Shown: in pieces, positions 1-8,843 of the stretch
How the letters are laid out: every line of letters starts with the position of its first letter
Position numbering within the stretch: position 1 is the stretch's first letter
Source of the DNA: Halorubrum vacuolatum
GTDB lineage: Archaea > Halobacteriota > Halobacteria > Halobacteriales > Haloferacaceae
Direction of reading: 5' to 3'
Assembly: GCF_900188065.1 (NCBI RefSeq)
Contig: NZ_FZNQ01000003.1
Coordinates: 211,616 to 275,615 of the forward strand
DNA length: 64,000 nt
Position numbers and translations under genes: made by a program
Notes under the pieces: model-generated
Database searches by the model: none
Told to the model about the DNA's origin: nothing
Seen by the model: only the letters and a program-made list of their open reading frames with translations

Positions 1-55
1 ACAGGACGGCGAGCGCGAGGAGCGCGGCCGCAGCCGAAGCTGGGCCAAGGTGTAG
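1..55 (+). CDS. C-terminal end of a small protein, probably CdrS (partial)
   Basis: Only the last 17 codons are in the window, reading in frame from base 2 to a TAG at 53-55. The tail is charged (Gln-Asp-Gly-Glu-Arg-Glu-Glu...) and ends Ser-Trp-Ala-Lys-Val. The stop lies 4 nt before the ftsZ2 start codon, so the two are almost certainly co-transcribed. In Haloferax the gene directly before ftsZ2 is the short ribbon-helix-helix regulator CdrS, which controls cell division genes. The identification here rests on that position, not on any visible domain. Confidence 0.45.
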   Translation, partial: QDGEREERGRSRSWAKV

Positions 56-59
56 TTCG

Positions 60-1268
60 ATGCAGGACATCGTTCAAGACGCCTTAGAGAACGCGGAAGC
101 CGAAAAGCGCGAGATGGACGCCAGCATGGACGACGACGAGTTCGGGGATCCCCGGATCGTCATCGTCGGCTGTGGTGGCGCCGGCAACAACACGATCAAC
201 CGGCTGTACAACATCGGCGTCGACGGCGCGGACACCGTCGCCATCAACACCGACAAACAGCACCTGAAGATGGTCGAAGCCGACACGAAGATCCTCGTCG
301 GCAAGTCGCTCACGGCCGGACTCGGTGCCGGCGGTGACCCGAAGATGGGCGAACGTGCCACCGAGATGGCACAGGGGACGATCAAAGACGTCCTCGGCGA
401 GGCCGACCTCGTCTTCGTCACGGCGGGTATGGGCGGCGGGACCGGCACGGGTGCCGCCCCCGTCGTCGCGAAGATCGCCAAAGAGCAGGGCGCGATCGTC
501 GTCGGGATGGTCTCGACGCCGTTCAACGTTGAGCGTGCGCGGACGGTGAAAGCCGAGGAGGGACTCGAAAGCCTCCGTAACGAGGCCGACTCGATCATCG
601 TCCTCGATAACAACCGGCTGCTCGATTACGTCCCCAACCTCCCGATCGGCAAGGCGTTCTCCGTGATGGATCAGATCATCGCGGAGACGGTGAAGGGGAT
701 CTCCGAGACGATCACCCAGCCGTCGCTCATCAACTTGGACTACGCCGATATGTCCACCATCATGAACCAGGGTGGCGTCGCCGTCATGTTGGTCGGTGAG
801 ACCCAGGACAAAAACAAGACCCAGGAGGTTGTCAACGACGCGATGAACCATCCGCTTTTGGACGTCGACTATCGCGGTGCCTCCGGCGGGCTCGTTCACA
901 TCACGGGCGGTCCCGACCTCACGCTCAAAGAGGCCGAGGGCATCGCCGACAACATCACCGAACGGCTGGAGGCGAGCGCGAACGTCATCTGGGGCGCACG
1001 CATCCAGGAGGAGTACAAAGGTAAGGTCCGCGTCATGGCGATCATGACCGGGGTCCAAAGCGCACAGGTCCTCGGCCCCTCGACACAGAAGCAGGCCGAC
1101 AAATCACGCGCCAGCATCAACGGCACCGGCGACGATCGCGGCGAATCGCGCGGCCGAGCCGCCGACACGCACACATCACGTAACGCGGGCAACCAGCGCG
1201 CCGCGTGGGAGTCGGACGGCGGAACCGACGCCGTCGAACGGAAAAACGGGCTCGACGTCATCCGCTAG
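60..1268 (+). CDS. ftsZ2: Cell division GTPase FtsZ2
   Basis: A tubulin-superfamily GTPase of 402 residues that forms the division ring in the cytoplasm at midcell. The nucleotide-binding loop VGCGGAGNN is near residues 36-44, the tubulin signature GGGTGTG at 125-131, and the catalytic T7 loop NLDYAD at 225-230 with both acidic residues present. The N-terminal extension of about 30 acidic residues and the neighbouring genes (a short regulator before, ncsA after) fit FtsZ2 rather than FtsZ1. In haloarchaea FtsZ2 drives constriction while FtsZ1 organises the division site. The C-terminal 60 residues are low-complexity and hydrophilic. Length is normal and all key residues are intact. Confidence 0.96.
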   Translation: MQDIVQDALENAEAEKREMDASMDDDEFGDPRIVIVGCGGAGNNTINRLYNIGVDGADTVAINTDKQHLKMVEADTKILVGKSLTAGLGAGGDPKMGERATEMAQGTIKDVLGEADLVFVTAGMGGGTGTGAAPVVAKIAKEQGAIVVGMVSTPFNVERARTVKAEEGLESLRNEADSIIVLDNNRLLDYVPNLPIGKAFSVMDQIIAETVKGISETITQPSLINLDYADMSTIMNQGGVAVMLVGETQDKNKTQEVVNDAMNHPLLDVDYRGASGGLVHITGGPDLTLKEAEGIADNITERLEASANVIWGARIQEEYKGKVRVMAIMTGVQSAQVLGPSTQKQADKSRASINGTGDDRGESRGRAADTHTSRNAGNQRAAWESDGGTDAVERKNGLDVIR

Positions 1269-1297
1269 CGGATCGACATCCCGAACCCTCGGACTCG

Positions 1298-1307
1298 TTT
1301 CTTTTTC
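1298..1307 (+). terminator. Oligo-T terminator after ftsZ2
   Basis: The tract tttctttttc lies 30 nt after the ftsZ2 stop in the short gap between ftsZ2 and the convergent ncsA. Runs of T in the non-template strand are the usual archaeal intrinsic termination signal. No hairpin precedes it. Confidence 0.5.
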
Positions 1308-1342
1308 AACCACGCACGACGCGTACCCATGGAGCCGTCAGT

Positions 1343-2317
1343 CTAGGCCGCTTCGATCGCCGCGAGCAGCCGACACTTCCGACAGACGTCCCGGCTCGTC
1401 TTCGAGCCACAGCGCTCACACGTGCTCAACCCGGGACCGTCGCCGTCGTCGCGGTAGCGGTCGGCGGCGAGCGCGGACAGCTCTTCATACCCGGCCATGA
1501 TCGAGTGTCGCGTGCCGGGATGGTTCTCCTCTAGGTCGTGAATGAGCGACTGAATCTCGCCGCGATACGCCTCGGCGGCGTGTGGACATTCGGCCATGTG
1601 AACCGGCAGGTCGCGGACGTGACAGTAGAGGGCGACCTCCTTTTCGGGGACGTCGCGAAGCGGTTTCGCGCGCGGGACGAACGCGTCGGTTCCCGCCCCG
1701 TCGCGCTCATCGAACGGCCCGAGCGAGGCGTCGAAGTGTTTCGCCACCTGCTTCACGTCGCCTTCGAGGATATTCATCAGCGCCGTCTGCGCCTCGTCAT
1801 CGAGGTTGTGACCGGTGAGCAGTTTGTCCGCGTCGAAGGATTCGGCGTAGCGTTCGAGCACGTCACGCCGGAAGACCCCACAGTAGGCACACGGGGCCAT
1901 GTTCTCGGGGTCCTCGCGGGCGACGTCGTCCATTCGGACGTCGAACTCCTCCTCGTAGGTGACGACCTCGTGGCGTATGGAGAGATCCGCGGCGAGGTCG
2001 ACGCAGGCGTCGAGGCTGGCGTCTCGGTAGCCGTCGATCCCCTCGTGGATCGTGAGCGCGAGCATCTCGACGCGCGGGTCCTTCCCGAAGACGTCATCGA
2101 GGATGTGTGTCAACGCGACGCTGTCTTTCCCACCAGAGAGCCCGATGACCCAGCGGTCCGGATCCTCGGGCGTCGCGTCCGGGTCGAGCAGGCCGTCCTC
2201 GCGAACGCGGCGTTTCACACGCCGTTCGACCGATCGGCAGAGATGCTCGCCACAGAGGTGTGCGCCCGAGTAGGCGGCGTGATGGATCGCCTCGGCGCCG
2301 CACGTGTCACACTCCAT
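1343..2317 (-). CDS. ncsA: tRNA 2-thiolation enzyme NcsA (Ncs6/TtuA family)
   Basis: An adenylating ATP-pyrophosphatase that thiolates the wobble uridine of tRNAs, working with ubiquitin-like SAMP proteins as sulfur carriers in haloarchaea. From the chosen start (324 residues) the protein has an N-terminal zinc-binding segment (Cys3, Cys6, then CGEHLC near 22-27), the PP-loop SGGKDS at 61-66, a central CAYC pair that is the likely catalytic/cluster cysteines, and a C-terminal CERC...CRKC zinc ribbon. An upstream ATG at 2383 would overlap the preceding gene, but the family begins with this Cys-x-x-Cys, so 2317 is preferred. Convergent with ftsZ2, as in Haloferax. Confidence 0.93.
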   Translation of the reverse strand: MECDTCGAEAIHHAAYSGAHLCGEHLCRSVERRVKRRVREDGLLDPDATPEDPDRWVIGLSGGKDSVALTHILDDVFGKDPRVEMLALTIHEGIDGYRDASLDACVDLAADLSIRHEVVTYEEEFDVRMDDVAREDPENMAPCAYCGVFRRDVLERYAESFDADKLLTGHNLDDEAQTALMNILEGDVKQVAKHFDASLGPFDERDGAGTDAFVPRAKPLRDVPEKEVALYCHVRDLPVHMAECPHAAEAYRGEIQSLIHDLEENHPGTRHSIMAGYEELSALAADRYRDDGDGPGLSTCERCGSKTSRDVCRKCRLLAAIEAA

Positions 2318-2379
2318 CGTCGCGAGGTAGCGCTCGCGTGGGCATACCGGTTGCGATATGGGGAACCCCTCGATTTCGT

Positions 2380-3102
2380 TCACCCGAGGGCGTCGGGACC
2401 TTCACGGACGGCGGCCCGGAGCGTTTTCCGGTGCTCCGTCCGCGAGCGTGAGGAAAAGAGTTCGTGGCCGCCGTCGTAGAGGATCGTTCGGTCGGCGGCG
2501 ATCCGATCGCCAACCCGACGTGGGTCGACGACGGGGTCGGTGAGCGTACAGAAGGCCACGGCCGTGGGGTCGGGATCGATGGCCGCCAGTCCGACGTGTG
2601 CCCGACCGGCCTCCCTGAGAAACGTCGGCGCGGCCGCATCCGGCCCTTCGCGAAGCTGTCGGTCGGTCGCGAGTTCGCCGATCGCCGCCCGCTTCTCCTC
2701 ACGGGTCCCGCCGGTCGGGACGATCGGACGGGAAATTGGGAGCCGCTGGACGAGCGAGAGGAGCGGGCCCGTCGTCTCCGGGGCGAACCCCCACCACGGG
2801 CTGAGATACGTCCGTGTCGTCGGTTCCGGTGCAGGATCGCGAAGGTACGCGCCGATCAGCCCGCCCGTTGAGTGCCCAATAAACCGATACGTCCCGAGCG
2901 TCTCGGCGAGTTCCCGCACCGGATCCAGGTACTCCCGCTCGAAGGACGTCACGACGTCGGGGATCTCGACCGCGTGGACGAACGAATCTGCCGCGAGCGT
3001 CTCCACCAGCCAGCGGACGTTCTCGTGCTGCAACCGATTGCCCCATCCGATGACACAGAGAAGGTTCGGATCGGTCGGGTCGCCGACGGTTTCGGTTCGC
3101 AT
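2380..3102 (-). CDS. Alpha/beta hydrolase family protein
   Basis: A 240-residue soluble protein with an alpha/beta hydrolase core. The nucleophile elbow GHSTGG puts the candidate serine at residue 78, and a late His lies in GGHELF. The substrate cannot be told. The start at 3102 is chosen over an upstream ATG at 3126 because a TATA-like element (minus-strand ttcttaagt, near 3128) sits about 26 nt before it, the spacing of a leaderless haloarchaeal gene. The stop is 62 nt before the ncsA start on the same strand, so the two may be co-transcribed. Confidence 0.75.
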   Translation of the reverse strand: MRTETVGDPTDPNLLCVIGWGNRLQHENVRWLVETLAADSFVHAVEIPDVVTSFEREYLDPVRELAETLGTYRFIGHSTGGLIGAYLRDPAPEPTTRTYLSPWWGFAPETTGPLLSLVQRLPISRPIVPTGGTREEKRAAIGELATDRQLREGPDAAAPTFLREAGRAHVGLAAIDPDPTAVAFCTLTDPVVDPRRVGDRIAADRTILYDGGHELFSSRSRTEHRKTLRAAVREGPDALG

Positions 3103-3255
3103 GTCCCGTTCACGGCCGGTTGTCACTTAAGAACGCGTGTGGACCGGCGGTCTCACCGCCCCGGTGTCGCGCTCGCGTACGCCAGACTGAAACAACACAC
3201 TGCACGTTGTCGCCGGTTTCGATATCGGTTTGTCGACGGGAGCCGGGGTTCGACC

Positions 3256-3774
3256 GTGACTGATTCGCCGACCGGGATCGACCGTGACCCCGATCCGCGC
3301 CCGCTTCGAGAGAACCCACCACCGGAGAGCCGACGGACTCGCCTCTGGCGGCTCGCATACAACCTCTTTCCGGCGTATCGGGGGACCGGCGCGCGGATCG
3401 AACACATCGGCCGGGACTGGCGGTACGTCCGCACCCGTGTCCCGTACAACTGGCGCACCCGAAATCTGGTCGGTGCGATCTTCGGCGGCAGCCTCTACGG
3501 GGCGGTCGATCCCGTCTACATGACCCTGCTTCAGCGGAACCTCGACGACAGCTTCACCGTCTGGGATAAGTCGGCGGCGATCGAGTTCATCAGACCCGGC
3601 CGGGGGACGCTCTATGCCGAGTTCGAGGTCGACGAGGCCGAGCTGACGACGATACGCGGGACGCTCTCGCCGGACGAATCCATCGACCGCGAGTACCTCG
3701 TTTCGCTCGTCGACGACGACGGGGTCGTTCACGCCGCCTGTCGGAAGACGGTGTACATCAAACGGGAGCCGTGA
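3256..3774 (+). CDS. DUF4442 (thioesterase-like hotdog-fold) protein
   Basis: The plus-strand frame is open from 2872, but protein-like sequence begins only near the GTG at 3256, giving 172 residues. After an Arg/Pro-rich N-terminus the sequence follows the DUF4442 pattern: FPAYRGTGAR, then the stretch GGSLYGAVDPVYMTLLQRNL, then a beta-rich C-terminal half. DUF4442 proteins are related to acyl-CoA thioesterases, but the substrate and catalytic status here are unknown. Its neighbours face away on both sides, so it is probably monocistronic. The start is the least certain part of the call. Confidence 0.7.
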   Translation: MTDSPTGIDRDPDPRPLRENPPPESRRTRLWRLAYNLFPAYRGTGARIEHIGRDWRYVRTRVPYNWRTRNLVGAIFGGSLYGAVDPVYMTLLQRNLDDSFTVWDKSAAIEFIRPGRGTLYAEFEVDEAELTTIRGTLSPDESIDREYLVSLVDDDGVVHAACRKTVYIKREP

Positions 3775-3786
3775 TGTCTGGACCGT

Positions 3787-4722
3787 TCAGGCGGTCGCCC
3801 CGGCGATGAGGCTCTCACGGACCGTCTCCGTGAACCGCTCGGGGTACTCGACGTGCGGCAACAGTCGGGCGCGATCGAAGACGACGAGCCGAGCGTCCGC
3901 GGCCTCCGCAAGCTCCCTCCCGTCCGCGAGCGGGCTCACCTCCGCTTCGCGTCCCCAGACGACCGTCGGTGGGACCTCCAGGGCGGCGAGCGCGGCGGCG
4001 AGGTCGAGCTCGCTGTTGAGATAGCCCGAGATGAACGAGGCGGGGGCGAAGCGGGCGTTCTCGACGTGGGTCGTCCGCCATTCGTAATCCACCCACTCGT
4101 CGGTCACGTTCGCGACGTCGTAGTAGCCGTGGTCGGCGTTGAAATACCGGATCGACGGCTTCGAGGTTACGAGATTGAAGACCGCCTCGCCGACGAGCGG
4201 CGCGCGCACCAGCTCGCGCAGCCAATCCTTCGGCGGCGTGGGGCCCGCGACCGTCGTCGGACAGACGCCCACGAACCCGGAGATCTCGACCTCCTCGGCT
4301 GCCGCCGCGGCGTAGGCGGCCGACAGCGAGGAGGCGACGACCGCCGGCGTCTCGAACAGTTCGAGGAAGTCGGCGACGAAGTCCTCATACAGCGCGGCGG
4401 AGTACCGCAGCGGCGGCCGGTCAGATCGCCCGTAGCCGGGGAAATCGGGGGCGATCACGTGATGATCCGTCGCGAGATCGCTGAAGACCTCACGCCACTC
4501 GCCGCTCGATCCGGCCGCGTTGATCCCGTGTAACAGGACGAGATCGGGGTCGTCGGGGTCACCGGCCTCGACGTAGCCCACATCGATCCCCCGCCAGCGG
4601 AACGTCCGATCCTCGCCGGCCACCGCCGACTCCAGTTCCCCCTGATACCTGAGTCCGCCGTTCGCGGCCGCCACCGCACCGACGCCGAGGAGAGCTGTCC
4701 CTGCGAGCGTTCTGAGCTTCAT
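3787..4722 (-). CDS. Membrane-anchored alpha/beta hydrolase
   Basis: 311 residues beginning with a hydrophobic segment (about residues 5-22) that may be a signal anchor. The fold is evident from the oxyanion-hole region LLHGINAAG, the motif APDFPGYGRSDRP near 91-103, and a late His in LPHVEYPERF. The nucleophile elbow reads ASSLS rather than GxSxG, with Ser132 in the serine position and both flanking glycines replaced by Ala and Ser. That is seen in some haloarchaeal members and may alter activity. The start at 4722 is supported by a strong TATA box 28 nt upstream and by the poor protein character of the upstream frame extension. Confidence 0.82.
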   Translation of the reverse strand: MKLRTLAGTALLGVGAVAAANGGLRYQGELESAVAGEDRTFRWRGIDVGYVEAGDPDDPDLVLLHGINAAGSSGEWREVFSDLATDHHVIAPDFPGYGRSDRPPLRYSAALYEDFVADFLELFETPAVVASSLSAAYAAAAAEEVEISGFVGVCPTTVAGPTPPKDWLRELVRAPLVGEAVFNLVTSKPSIRYFNADHGYYDVANVTDEWVDYEWRTTHVENARFAPASFISGYLNSELDLAAALAALEVPPTVVWGREAEVSPLADGRELAEAADARLVVFDRARLLPHVEYPERFTETVRESLIAGATA

Positions 4723-4747
4723 GGAAACCTGTTGGTTCGCGGGCGAC

Positions 4748-4754
4748 TTATATA
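4748..4754 (-). promoter_or_regulatory. TATA box of the hydrolase gene at 3787-4722
   Basis: Minus strand reads gtatataag here, in a GC-rich surround, about 28 nt before the ATG at 4722. This is the expected placing of the archaeal TATA box for a leaderless transcript. Confidence 0.6.
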
Positions 4755-4802
4755 CGTTGGGCGGGGGTGTACTGGAGGTCGCCGACCGGGTCGTCCGCGG
4801 CG

Positions 4803-5312
4803 TCAGCCGATCAGGTCGCCGATCGCCCCGTCGAGTTCGTCGTAGTCGGGAAACGCCGGGTGTTCGGCGGCGACCCACACGTATCGTACCGTCCGATCGG
4901 CGTCCAATAAGAACACGGCGGGCCGACACTCGGTGATCCCAGCCATCCCGTCGATATCGTGTTCGACGCCGTATTCGCGCGCGACCTCCGCACCCGGGTC
5001 CGAGAACAGCCGAACGCCCTCACCCCGTGTGTCGAGGAGCCGTTTGTGTTCATACGGCGTCGAGATCGAGACCCCGAGGACGTCGATATCGGCCGCCCAG
5101 CCGCGGTCGTCGATCTCGTTGTAGAGATACGTCGCCTGGAACGCGCCGTCCATCGGATGAAAGACGAGCAGCGTCGGCCCGTCGACGACGTCCGCGAGCG
5201 ACCGGTCCTCCCAGTATTCGGTGGTGACGAGCGGACGGGTGAAATCGGGGGCGACCTCGCCCGCCTCGATGTGATCCGCCGGCGGCAGCGAGACGACCTC
5301 GAAGTCGGGCAT
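4803..5312 (-). CDS. Peroxiredoxin-fold protein lacking the peroxidatic cysteine
   Basis: A 169-residue AhpC/TSA-like (redoxin) protein: an APDFTRPL-type N-terminus, the strand TLLVFHPMDGAFQATYL where active peroxiredoxins have Pro-x-x-x-Thr-x-x-Cys, then VLGVSIST, LFSDPGAEVAREYGV and a C-terminal strand with the pattern PAVFLLDADRTVRYV. The peroxidatic Cys is absent: the segment after HPMDG contains none, and the only Cys in the protein is in ITECRP. It is therefore unlikely to act as an ordinary peroxidase. The start codon follows the stop of the glutaredoxin-like gene directly (TAG then ATG), so the two are one transcription unit and probably act on the same redox substrate. Confidence 0.82.
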   Translation of the reverse strand: MPDFEVVSLPPADHIEAGEVAPDFTRPLVTTEYWEDRSLADVVDGPTLLVFHPMDGAFQATYLYNEIDDRGWAADIDVLGVSISTPYEHKRLLDTRGEGVRLFSDPGAEVAREYGVEHDIDGMAGITECRPAVFLLDADRTVRYVWVAAEHPAFPDYDELDGAIGDLIG

Positions 5313-5609
5313 CTATGCGTCACCCCCGACGCTCGCTTCGGCCGCGTCCGTACCCGCGGTCCCGCCGTAGGTTCGCTCCAAGTATTCGACGATGTTCCCG
5401 CTCTCGGACATCGTCACGCCCGTCTCGGCATCCACGATGGCCGGGACGCTTCGTTTCCCGGAGATCCGTTTCACGACGTTGCGTTCGGAGTGCATCGGTT
5501 CGACGTACCGCGAGCGGTACGGCACGTCGAGCTGATCGAGCACCCTGACGACCCGTTCACAGTAGGGACACGCCTGCAGCCGGTACAGCGTGATGGCTGG
5601 TTCGGTCAT
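5313..5609 (-). CDS. Glutaredoxin / GST N-terminal domain protein
   Basis: 98 residues of thioredoxin fold with the active-site pair CPYC at residues 14-17, the cis-proline region SVPAIVD, and a SESGNIVEYL segment that matches the glutathione S-transferase N-terminal domain. Haloarchaea use gamma-glutamylcysteine rather than glutathione, so the true thiol partner is probably that or a protein disulfide. A longer upstream frame exists to 5906, but it runs through a tandem repeat and looks non-coding; the ATG at 5609 gives the compact domain. It is immediately followed by the redoxin-like gene. Confidence 0.85.
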   Translation of the reverse strand: MTEPAITLYRLQACPYCERVVRVLDQLDVPYRSRYVEPMHSERNVVKRISGKRSVPAIVDAETGVTMSESGNIVEYLERTYGGTAGTDAAEASVGGDA

Positions 5610-5670
5610 GTTCGCATGGACGGCCGCCAGCGTCCTAACGGTACCGACCTCGGAACGTCCTCGACGCCAA

Positions 5671-5732
5671 ACGTCCCCGATCCCTGGACGTCCCCGATCC
5701 CTGGACGTCCCCGATCCCTGGACGTCCCCGAT
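5671..5732. repeat. 17-bp tandem repeat, about 3.6 copies
   Basis: The unit acgtccccgatccctgg occurs at 5671-5687, 5688-5704 and 5705-5721, followed by a partial copy to 5732. It sits upstream of the glutaredoxin gene. Nearby, gaggaaccagcg occurs twice between about 5811 and 5849. Nothing else is recognisable in the 318-base gap 5610-5927 apart from an A+T-rich patch near 5892-5897 that may be the TATA element of the next gene. Confidence 0.9.
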
Positions 5733-5927
5733 ATCCCGCCCACCGCACGACGGATCGTCCCATCGCCGGGGACCCCAGCGAACGCTCGGAGAGCCAGCGG
5801 GGCACGTCCGAGGAACCAGCGAGTACGGTCGAGGAACCAGCGCGGCCGCCGGAATCGACTGCGCGGACCACCCAGGAGCCGACGAAGGTAACGTTTTAAC
5901 GGCCACCCGACCGACACCAAGGAGTAT

Positions 5928-7292
5928 ATGGGCTCAACGCTTCTCGTGCTGGCGGCCGGTATCCCAGGGCTACCGGTCTTGGAGGGCCCGATAGTCACGC
6001 TGCTCGGGATCCTCGCCATCGTGATACTGCTCGGGATGTCGGCGTTCTTCTCCTCCTCGGAGATCGCGATGTTCTCGCTGCCGAAACACCGCGTCGACAG
6101 CCTCGTCGACGAGGGCATAAAAAGCGCGAGGACCATCCGGGCGCTCAAGGAGAACCCCCACCGACTGCTGGTGACGATCCTCGTCGGCAACAACCTCGTC
6201 AACATCGCGATGACCGCCATCGCGACCGCGCTCATCGGCCTCTACGTCGAGAGCGCGCTGTTGACCATCGTGTTCACGACCTTCGGGATCACGGCGGTCG
6301 TCCTGCTGTTCGCGGAGACGGCACCGAAATCATACGCCGTCGAGCACACCGAATCGTGGTCGCTGCGGATCGCCCGCCCGCTCAAGCTCTCGGAGACGCT
6401 GTTGTATCCGCTCGTGGTCGTCTTCGATCATCTCACTCGCCTCGTGAACAAAGTCACCGGCGGCCGCGCCGCCATCGAGTCGACCTACGTCACCCGCGAG
6501 GAGATACAGAACATCATCGAGACGGGTGAGCGCGAGGGCGTCATCGACGAGGAGGAACGGGAGATGCTCGCGCGGATATTCCGGTTCAACAACACCATCG
6601 CCAAGGAGGTGATGACCCCGCGTCTCGACATCACGGCGGTTCCCAAGGACGCGTCCGTCGACGAGGCGATCGAGACGTGCATCCAGGCGGATCGCGAGCG
6701 CGTCCCCGTCTTCGACCGCAACCTCGACAACATCATCGGAATCGTCACCGTCCGCGACCTCGTCCGCGAGCTCCGCTACTCCGAGGGTGAACCCTCCCTC
6801 GAACGCGTCGTCAAGCCCACCCTGCACGTTCCCGAATCGAAGAACGTCGACGAGCTGTTGACCGAGATGCAGGACAACCGCCTCCAGATGGTCATCGTCA
6901 TCGACGAGTTCGGCACGACGGAGGGGCTCATCACCTTGGAGGACATGGTGGAGGAGATCGTCGGCGACATTCTGGAGGGCGACGAGCCCGAGCCGATCGA
7001 GTTCGTAGCGGAGAACGTCGCGCTCGTTCAGGGGGAGGTCAACATCGACGAGGTGAACGAGGCGTTGGAGATCGACCTCCCGGAGGGCGAGGAGTTCGAG
7101 ACGCTCGCGGGGTTCGTCTTCAACCGCGCCGGTCGCCTCGTCGAGGAGGGCGAGGAGATCGAGTTCGACGAGGTCAAGATCGGCATCGAGCGCGTCGATA
7201 ACACCCGAATTATGCAGGTACGCGTCACCGTGCTCGAACGTGAGGAGGCCGACCCGGAGGTCGAGGAGGCCGACGCGGGCGACGACGACTGA
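5928..7292 (+). CDS. CNNM/CorC-type membrane protein (DUF21, CBS pair, CorC_HlyC)
   Basis: 454 residues in the usual order for the hemolysin C/CNNM family. An N-terminal DUF21 membrane domain with four hydrophobic segments (about 20-190) includes the signature MSAFFSSSEIAMFSL. A tandem CBS pair (about 215-345) and a C-terminal transporter-associated CorC_HlyC domain (about 352-440) follow, ending in an acidic tail. The family handles Mg2+ or other divalent cations, with the CBS pair sensing adenine nucleotides. The acidic signature after the membrane domain (VIDEEEREMLARIF) is intact. Divergent from the glutaredoxin/redoxin pair. Confidence 0.92.
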   Translation: MGSTLLVLAAGIPGLPVLEGPIVTLLGILAIVILLGMSAFFSSSEIAMFSLPKHRVDSLVDEGIKSARTIRALKENPHRLLVTILVGNNLVNIAMTAIATALIGLYVESALLTIVFTTFGITAVVLLFAETAPKSYAVEHTESWSLRIARPLKLSETLLYPLVVVFDHLTRLVNKVTGGRAAIESTYVTREEIQNIIETGEREGVIDEEEREMLARIFRFNNTIAKEVMTPRLDITAVPKDASVDEAIETCIQADRERVPVFDRNLDNIIGIVTVRDLVRELRYSEGEPSLERVVKPTLHVPESKNVDELLTEMQDNRLQMVIVIDEFGTTEGLITLEDMVEEIVGDILEGDEPEPIEFVAENVALVQGEVNIDEVNEALEIDLPEGEEFETLAGFVFNRAGRLVEEGEEIEFDEVKIGIERVDNTRIMQVRVTVLEREEADPEVEEADAGDDD

Positions 7293-7352
7293 TCGCGGCG
7301 AATCCGACCGTCGACGGCGAACCGTTTTGCCGCTTCCACCCCATCCTCACCC

Positions 7353-7529
7353 ATGGGATCCGTGAAAACCGACCTCGTCAACGGGATCATCTCGCTCGTC
7401 ATCAGCGTCGCCGTCATCGCCCTGCTCGCCGATGACGAGGCTGAACCGTACACGCTCGGCGACGTGTTGCTCGCCGCCGGGGTTTCGGCGTTCCTCTCCG
7501 GGTATCTCACGAGCTACTTCGCGAAGTGA
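7353..7529 (+). CDS. Small two-helix membrane protein, function unknown
   Basis: A 58-residue reading frame (MGSVKTDLVNGIISL...) starting 60 nt after the CBS protein. It has two hydrophobic segments (about residues 10-25 and 37-54) around an acidic turn DDEAEPY. Third-position G/C is high and the protein-like composition persists to the stop. An A+T-rich patch gttttg about 30 nt upstream could be its TATA element. Many haloarchaea have such tiny membrane proteins, and no function can be given. Confidence 0.65.
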   Translation: MGSVKTDLVNGIISLVISVAVIALLADDEAEPYTLGDVLLAAGVSAFLSGYLTSYFAK

Positions 7530-7613
7530 GGGGCGTACGGGGCGTCCGAACCCATCTGCACGCCTTCGATGGCGACGTTATTTATAAACCCACCACCAGC
7601 GCCGAGTATCCAG

Positions 7614-8012
7614 TTATAAACTTTCCAGCAGTACCTGCCGCCGCCGATCTAGATCGAACATCGCCTCCCGGGCGTCGAGCCGCTCCAAAAACGTGAAGAC
7701 GTCCGCGCCGTGTCGCTCCGCATAGCCCAACAGTTCCTCGATCCCCGCCCGGTTCAAAGCGTACGATTCGAGCAGCCCGCACATGAGTGCCAACGCGATC
7801 CCCGCATCGCCGGTCGGAAAGGCGGAGTCGACCGCCGTGAGATCGGGGCCGCTTTCGGAGACGACGGCTTTCGGATCCACGCCCACCTCCGCCGCCGGAT
7901 GGGTTGTGAGACAGCGCGTACAGATCGCGGCGACCGTCGCGGGGGCGTGTTCACGTATGTCTTCAGGGACGGCAAAGGCGACGACGTCGGCTCCACATCG
8001 CGGGCAGGCCAT
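7614..8012 (-). CDS. Zinc-ribbon protein (DUF6276-like), function unknown
   Basis: 132 residues with two Cys-x-x-Cys pairs (CPRC at 3-6 and CTRC near 31-34) that form a probable zinc ribbon, then a helical acidic C-terminal half. A conserved haloarchaeal protein of about this length exists; I recognise the pattern as DUF6276-like but not a function. A TATA-like element (minus strand cttttaaatattc, near 8031-8043) lies about 27 nt before the ATG. Confidence 0.75.
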   Translation of the reverse strand: MACPRCGADVVAFAVPEDIREHAPATVAAICTRCLTTHPAAEVGVDPKAVVSESGPDLTAVDSAFPTGDAGIALALMCGLLESYALNRAGIEELLGYAERHGADVFTFLERLDAREAMFDLDRRRQVLLESL

Positions 8013-8130
8013 ATCGACCGTCCGCGGGCCGAATATTTAAAAGGGGAACCGTCGCTTTGCTTGTGTATCGACGTAATCAGAGCCCATTCAGTACACCGTA
8101 AAGATGGCCTTCGAGCGAGACGAATCCTCC

Positions 8131-8140
8131 GTTAAAAATG
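8131..8140 (-). terminator. Possible oligo-T terminator of the ATP synthase operon
   Basis: On the minus strand the sequence reads catttttaac about 11-20 nt after the atpD stop. It is the first T run after the nine-gene operon and is placed as an archaeal termination signal would be. Confidence 0.35.
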
Positions 8141-8150
8141 TACAGCCGAC

Positions 8151-8837
8151 TCAGTCCGCGGAGACGGTCTCCGACTCGGCAGCTTCCGCCTCCGCTTCGG
8201 CCTTCGCCTCCTCTTCTTCCTTCTTCGCTTTGATCTTCTTTAGCCGGAAGATCTCCTCACGCTCCTGCTCTTCGAGCTTCTGCTCGATGTACTCCTGGTT
8301 CTCATAGAGCTGGGGTAACAGCGTGAACTCCAGGGCGTTCACCCGCCGTTTCGTCGTCTCGATCTCCTCCAACATCTTCTTCATCGCCGTCTCGACCTCG
8401 GCGGCGAGGATGATCGTCTCCAACAGCTCCTCGTAGGCGTCCGCGGCCTCGTCGATCCGCGCGGAGGAGCCGAGCAACCCGTACCCACGTTCATCGAGGT
8501 TCTTCCGTACCTTCGAGGACTCGATCTGTGGGACGACGACCCCCATGATGTTCTTCGACTGCGTGGTGATCTCGGGGTGTTCTTTCAGCGCCGCGGCCGC
8601 TCCGCGGACGGCGACGTCGCCCTCCATCGCGCGCGCTTTGTTCAGCTTGTCCTGTGCGCGCTCGTAGTCCTCGGCCATGTCCGACCGGACGTCCTGTGCC
8701 TGATCGAGGATGTCCATAAACTCCATGATGAGCCCGTCACGCTTCTGTTCGAGCGTGTCGTGCCCCCGCTCGGAGAGCTCGATGCGATCCTCGATCGCCA
8801 TCAGGTTCTTGCGTGTCGGCTTGACGTCCTTGGCCAT
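8151..8837 (-). CDS. atpD: A-type ATP synthase subunit D
   Basis: 228 residues, the central-stalk rotor subunit that turns inside the A3B3 head. The family N-terminus [30 protein letters not shown] is recognisable, followed by two long helices that form the antiparallel coiled coil and a Lys/Glu/Ala-rich C-terminal tail (last 25 residues) typical of haloarchaea. It is the last gene of the operon, 6 nt after atpB. Confidence 0.96.
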   Translation of the reverse strand: MAKDVKPTRKNLMAIEDRIELSERGHDTLEQKRDGLIMEFMDILDQAQDVRSDMAEDYERAQDKLNKARAMEGDVAVRGAAAALKEHPEITTQSKNIMGVVVPQIESSKVRKNLDERGYGLLGSSARIDEAADAYEELLETIILAAEVETAMKKMLEEIETTKRRVNALEFTLLPQLYENQEYIEQKLEEQEREEIFRLKKIKAKKEEEEAKAEAEAEAAESETVSAD

Positions 8838-8843
8838 GGTAGG

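Noticed and set aside
84..1058. 324-codon open frame on the minus strand
   Set aside because: Antisense to ftsZ2 with no family signal.
2318..2383. Longer NcsA start with 4-nt overlap to the hydrolase gene
   Set aside because: Added 22 residues are not conserved-looking and the family begins at the zinc Cys pair.
5671..5732. CRISPR array
   Set aside because: 17-bp direct units with no spacers.
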